Source of the DNA: Yamagishiella unicocca
Taxonomy: Eukaryota; Chlorophyta; Chlorophyceae; Chlamydomonadales; Volvocaceae
Assembly: GCA_003116995.1 (NCBI GenBank)
Contig: BDSL01000065.1
Coordinates: 467,001-531,000 of the forward strand
Direction of reading: 5' to 3'
Length of the DNA stretch: 64,000 nt
A model generated the notes under the pieces. That model was given only the letters and a program-made list of their open reading frames with translations, did not search any database and was not told the DNA's origin. Below, piece by piece: positions 61,095-64,000 of the stretch. A program made the translations under genes and the position numbers. Each line of letters starts with the position of its first letter. Position 1 is the first letter of the stretch.

Positions 61095-63991
61095 ATGCCC
61101 TCGGGGGAACGCAGTAGCTTGGTCTCTGGGGCGTTATCCAGTGACACAGATGGCGCTCCTAGGGCACCTAAGGTTAACAAATTTCGTGGTCTCATCTGCT
61201 GGGGCATCTTTGGTGAGAGCGGCAGTCACGCTCAGATTTTGTCCTCGCGTTTCTTAAAGAAAATCGCTTACCATAAGTAATGAGCTCGCAATTCCGGTTT
61301 AAATCGCAGCGGCGTTCTTGGTATTCTTTATTATTCTGACGGCGGTCTACACGGACCCAAAGAGCTATGAAGGTAAGCGACGCTGGCGGACCTCGGGAGC
61401 TGGCGGTTGCTAGCTAGTAACACTAACAGCATAACAATTGCTACCTGCTGTGCAGCTGCAACACCCGATGACTATCTCAGCGGCGAGGATCGGACTCTTT
61501 ACGAGGGTCTGGGCCAGATTTATTTTAAGCCCTCCACCCAGAAGATGAACGCACTGGCATATTGCCAACTTGGGTTACAATTGATGCACGTGTTCTGGTA
61601 CGATCTGGCCATACAAAAGTTTCAGCAGGTGCGCTCCACGGGTCTGCATGTCGCTAATTGGCTTGGGAGGGCTGGGGCGACAAACGTCGCTGCTTTGCGA
61701 ATTGCTCAGACACAGAATGCGGGCCATTGTTCCGGATGCGGGCCAAACCACGCTGCAGGGTTTTGTTGAAGCACAACGTCGAGGCCCAACAACCCACCAC
61801 GCTCAACCTCCAACCCTTTTCATATTAGTGCCAGACACGACTCTCCCAACTCACAACCTGTCGATAGCCGAATGGCACCTTCCGCGCAAGCTTTCCGATT
61901 ACAAAGGGTAGTAACCGCAAACCACCGGCCTACTCCATGCAGGCTCGCACGATGGACCCGAAGCTTGCGATGGCATACTGGGGCGAGGCTATGTGCTACA
62001 AGCAGCCGCTCTGGCAGTCAGAGAATGTCACAGCAGCGCAGGCGGTGCTAGCGCAGATGGACAAGGCGGTGAATGCCAGTGCACTGTCAGGTGGGGGTCC
62101 TGGAGTGTTTTTCAAGGAGCGTTTTTCAGCGCCGGCCTTGGGTTTCTGTTGTGGTGTGTACAAGGAGCGCTTTGAAGCCCCGGCCCTGGGTTCCTCTGCA
62201 AGAGTTCTTCTGTTGCTGGTAATACGCATAAAGTTATACAAACGGCGGCATTGCCGTCATGGTGCAACACGAAAGTTTCCGTTTCAGCCTCAGGGTTGCG
62301 GCTCCCGTTGTCGTGGTTATTGTCCCCGCTTAATAGTCTTGAATTGGTTACCAGGGCCACAAGAAGGGAAGTCAGTAGAGCGTGTGGAGTTGTTGCGGTC
62401 ACAATTGCGGATAGTCCTTAATTGCCGGTGTTATTAGCGGCTTTCTTCAAAGCGCTAGGAGACATACCCAGTAGTTGTCGTGTTAGTGCCAGGTGTGAAA
62501 CCCATACATCGTCCATCAAAGTGGTCTGGTCCCCACTTGCATCGTACCTACCAGTCTGCGCCAAGCTACGCCCTTTTGCCGTTGTCTGTTGTCGCAGATC
62601 GCGATGAGGACTATATCGCGGCCGCCCGGGCGCTCTTTGCTGCAAATTCAACGCTGCAGGCGCGGGAGACCAAGTATTCGGAATTGATGCAGGTGGGGCA
62701 TGTGCGAGTTAGTTTCACCGACGGGTGGACGGTCTGGATTGGTCGTGCTCTAGAGCATACCGGGTCTGCGACTTGGAGTTGGTAAGCACTCGTGCGGGCT
62801 TTTGGGCGCTCTCCATAAAGTAAAAGCCTGACAATTGACGACAGTACGTGTAAGAATACGGAAGTGAGGGTTGGGACGAGCATGAGGATCGGGGAGGTCA
62901 TGGGAGAATCGCGTTGTTCGGCCAGCCTACTTGGGTGCGGGAGTTGCCCTGAGGAGAGACAGGGCATTGGGCTTGCCGGCAAGATCCATGTTATACTTAT
63001 CTGGGGAGCCACCTTTTGAGGCATGATGGAAGTACTTGGAAGGTGGCCGTGTATGACCGGCGGAACAAAGTATGTGGCGTCAATGAGCCGCAAGGGGAGG
63101 TCTGCACGTTCATTATACCCCTCAGAAGGCACACCTGCTTCTTGTTTCTTGCGTAATCTGCCGCGCACCATTCATTACGTTATCCTAAAGGGAGCCGCGA
63201 CACCTCGCATAGGTCTTTTCTCGACAGGTCTTAATTCCTGAAGCTTCGACAACCATCCGCCACGCCCCACTGCTTCTGTTCCCCCCTCCCCTCAGGAGAT
63301 CTGCTCCGACAGCACCGATGACGCGGACGCCTGCGCGCTTGCGGGGCTGTCGCTCCTGGGCCAGCTGCAGAGCACTGGGAACTACCTCACGCCCGAAGCG
63401 ATGGTGAGAAGGCGGCGCGTGGGCTGTGCGGACCTCCCAAAGCTGTTTGCGGAGGACAGAAAGGGAAGGAGCGAATTGGACGCCTAAAACACCGCCCCCT
63501 GGCGGAGCCCAGGGTCGTTGTGGAGAAGCCAGGGGTGGTTGGCTCCCTGTTCTACCTGCGTTCTGGGGCCCATGTAACTGATGTTTTGTCGCGAGCTGAG
63601 CAAATATGGAGAAGAGCCGCTCGAAATGGAAAGGGACGATACGGCCTGTGCAACATCGAACGCGGGCGTAATTCTGGAACGTGCAAACTGGGTGAAGACG
63701 TAAATGCAAGAGATGTGTCTGTTCCTGGAATGGCGGCCGCCCGCGGGTTGAGATACGGTGGAATGGCGGCCGCGGCTTGAGATACGGTGGGCGACGGTAG
63801 CGGCGGCTTTGGACGAGTTTGGGCACTCATTGCGTGGGGGTGGGGACAAAGGCGCACGTGAGGAGTGGGGCCTTTCCATATCCGTGTCCACGCCCATGCT
63901 GACCGTTGCTGCAATCCCGACACCCATCGCAGGTCCAGGTCAGGTACAATGCGAAGGAGATTCTGGGCAAAGGCATTCACGACTACCCGGG
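61095..63991 (+). CDS. Membrane-anchored TPR protein, 5' part (runs off the window)
   Basis: Exons: 61095-61212, 61310-61372, 61456-61628, 61943-62090, 62598-62692, 63296-63403, 63933-63991, with a GT donor at 63992; all phases agree. The N-terminus is polar, then one transmembrane helix (LICWGIFAAFLVFFIILTAV, residues about 34-53). The soluble part has TPR-like repeats: QKMNALAYCQLGLQLMHVFW YDLAIQKFQQ, then ARTMDPKLAMAYWGEAMCYK QPLW. The phrase (A)MAYWGEA(x)CY..PLW is typical of a family of TPR proteins widespread in bacteria and present in algae; the function is not known to me. Acidic, Cys-containing residues (EICSDSTDDADACALAG) follow. The anchor suggests a protein facing the lumen or exterior, or an organelle compartment. 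The 3' end lies outside the window. Confidence 0.8.
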
Positions 63992-64000
63992 GTGAGTACG

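Noticed and set aside
1..64000. CRISPR arrays, bacterial operons or riboswitches
   Set aside because: The window is eukaryotic nuclear DNA with spliceosomal introns. The repeats seen are minisatellites without regular spacers.

Overview
This window looks like nuclear DNA of a GC-rich volvocalean green alga (Chlamydomonas/Volvox type). The reasons are intron-dense genes with short GT-AG (and a few GC-AG) introns, TGTAA-type polyadenylation signals, Ala/Gly/Gln-rich low-complexity insertions in proteins, and the gene content: a class-C flavodiiron protein, a plant-type formamidase and a probable algal selenoprotein. All calls were made by eye. Exon models were accepted only when splice sites, reading phase and total length agreed.

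Layout. Positions 1-18730 are a nest of one family of non-LTR (LINE) retrotransposons. There is a 5'-truncated copy with an 11-bp target duplication (341-1277), a short copy with an inverted terminal module at its 5' end (4053-5285), a diverged 3' fragment (about 5340-6375), a complete copy (about 6590-13379, ORF1 + ORF2), a nearly identical inverted copy joined to it tail to tail (13380-18042), and an older diverged copy (18043-18730). Minisatellites and a small terminal-inverted-repeat (TIR) element with an internal GGATTAG-type array (3161-3537) lie between them. Positions 18958-20627 hold a tRNA-Gly(GCC)/tRNA-Lys(CUU) array with a 161-bp period, all on the minus strand. With the tRNA-Lys(UUU) at 1964, three of the tRNA units share an upstream GA-tract/CCGCGTTACAGTGG element. 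From 20628 to about 24360 there is mostly decayed repeat sequence.

The right two thirds is a gene-rich segment. It contains a PUS1/TruA-type tRNA pseudouridine synthase (24362-29993, +, 12 exons, two GC-AG introns), a small membrane protein (31120-31362, -), the flavodiiron protein FLVB (32051-39318, +, 15 exons), a second TIR/GGATTAG element (40060-40693), a formamidase (42425-47742, +, 14 exons), a Gly/Ala-rich nuclear-type protein with repeated LxxLL motifs (50689-54332, +), a small TPR/HAT protein (55630-56207, +), a PRXL2/AhpC-TSA-like redox protein with an in-frame TGA at the first position of its CxxC motif (56754-59157, +; probable selenocysteine, UPFC), and the 5' part of a membrane-anchored TPR protein that runs off the window (61095-63991, +).

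How they work together. The genes do not form one pathway. FLVB acts in photosynthetic electron flow to O2, formamidase in nitrogen salvage, the pseudouridine synthase in tRNA modification, and the PRXL2-like protein in thiol/selenol redox. The most noteworthy items are the probable selenoprotein, the 127-bp LINE terminal module that breaks and inverts at one fixed point, the two TIR elements built around GGATTAG arrays, and the tandem polycistronic tRNA array with its shared upstream element.
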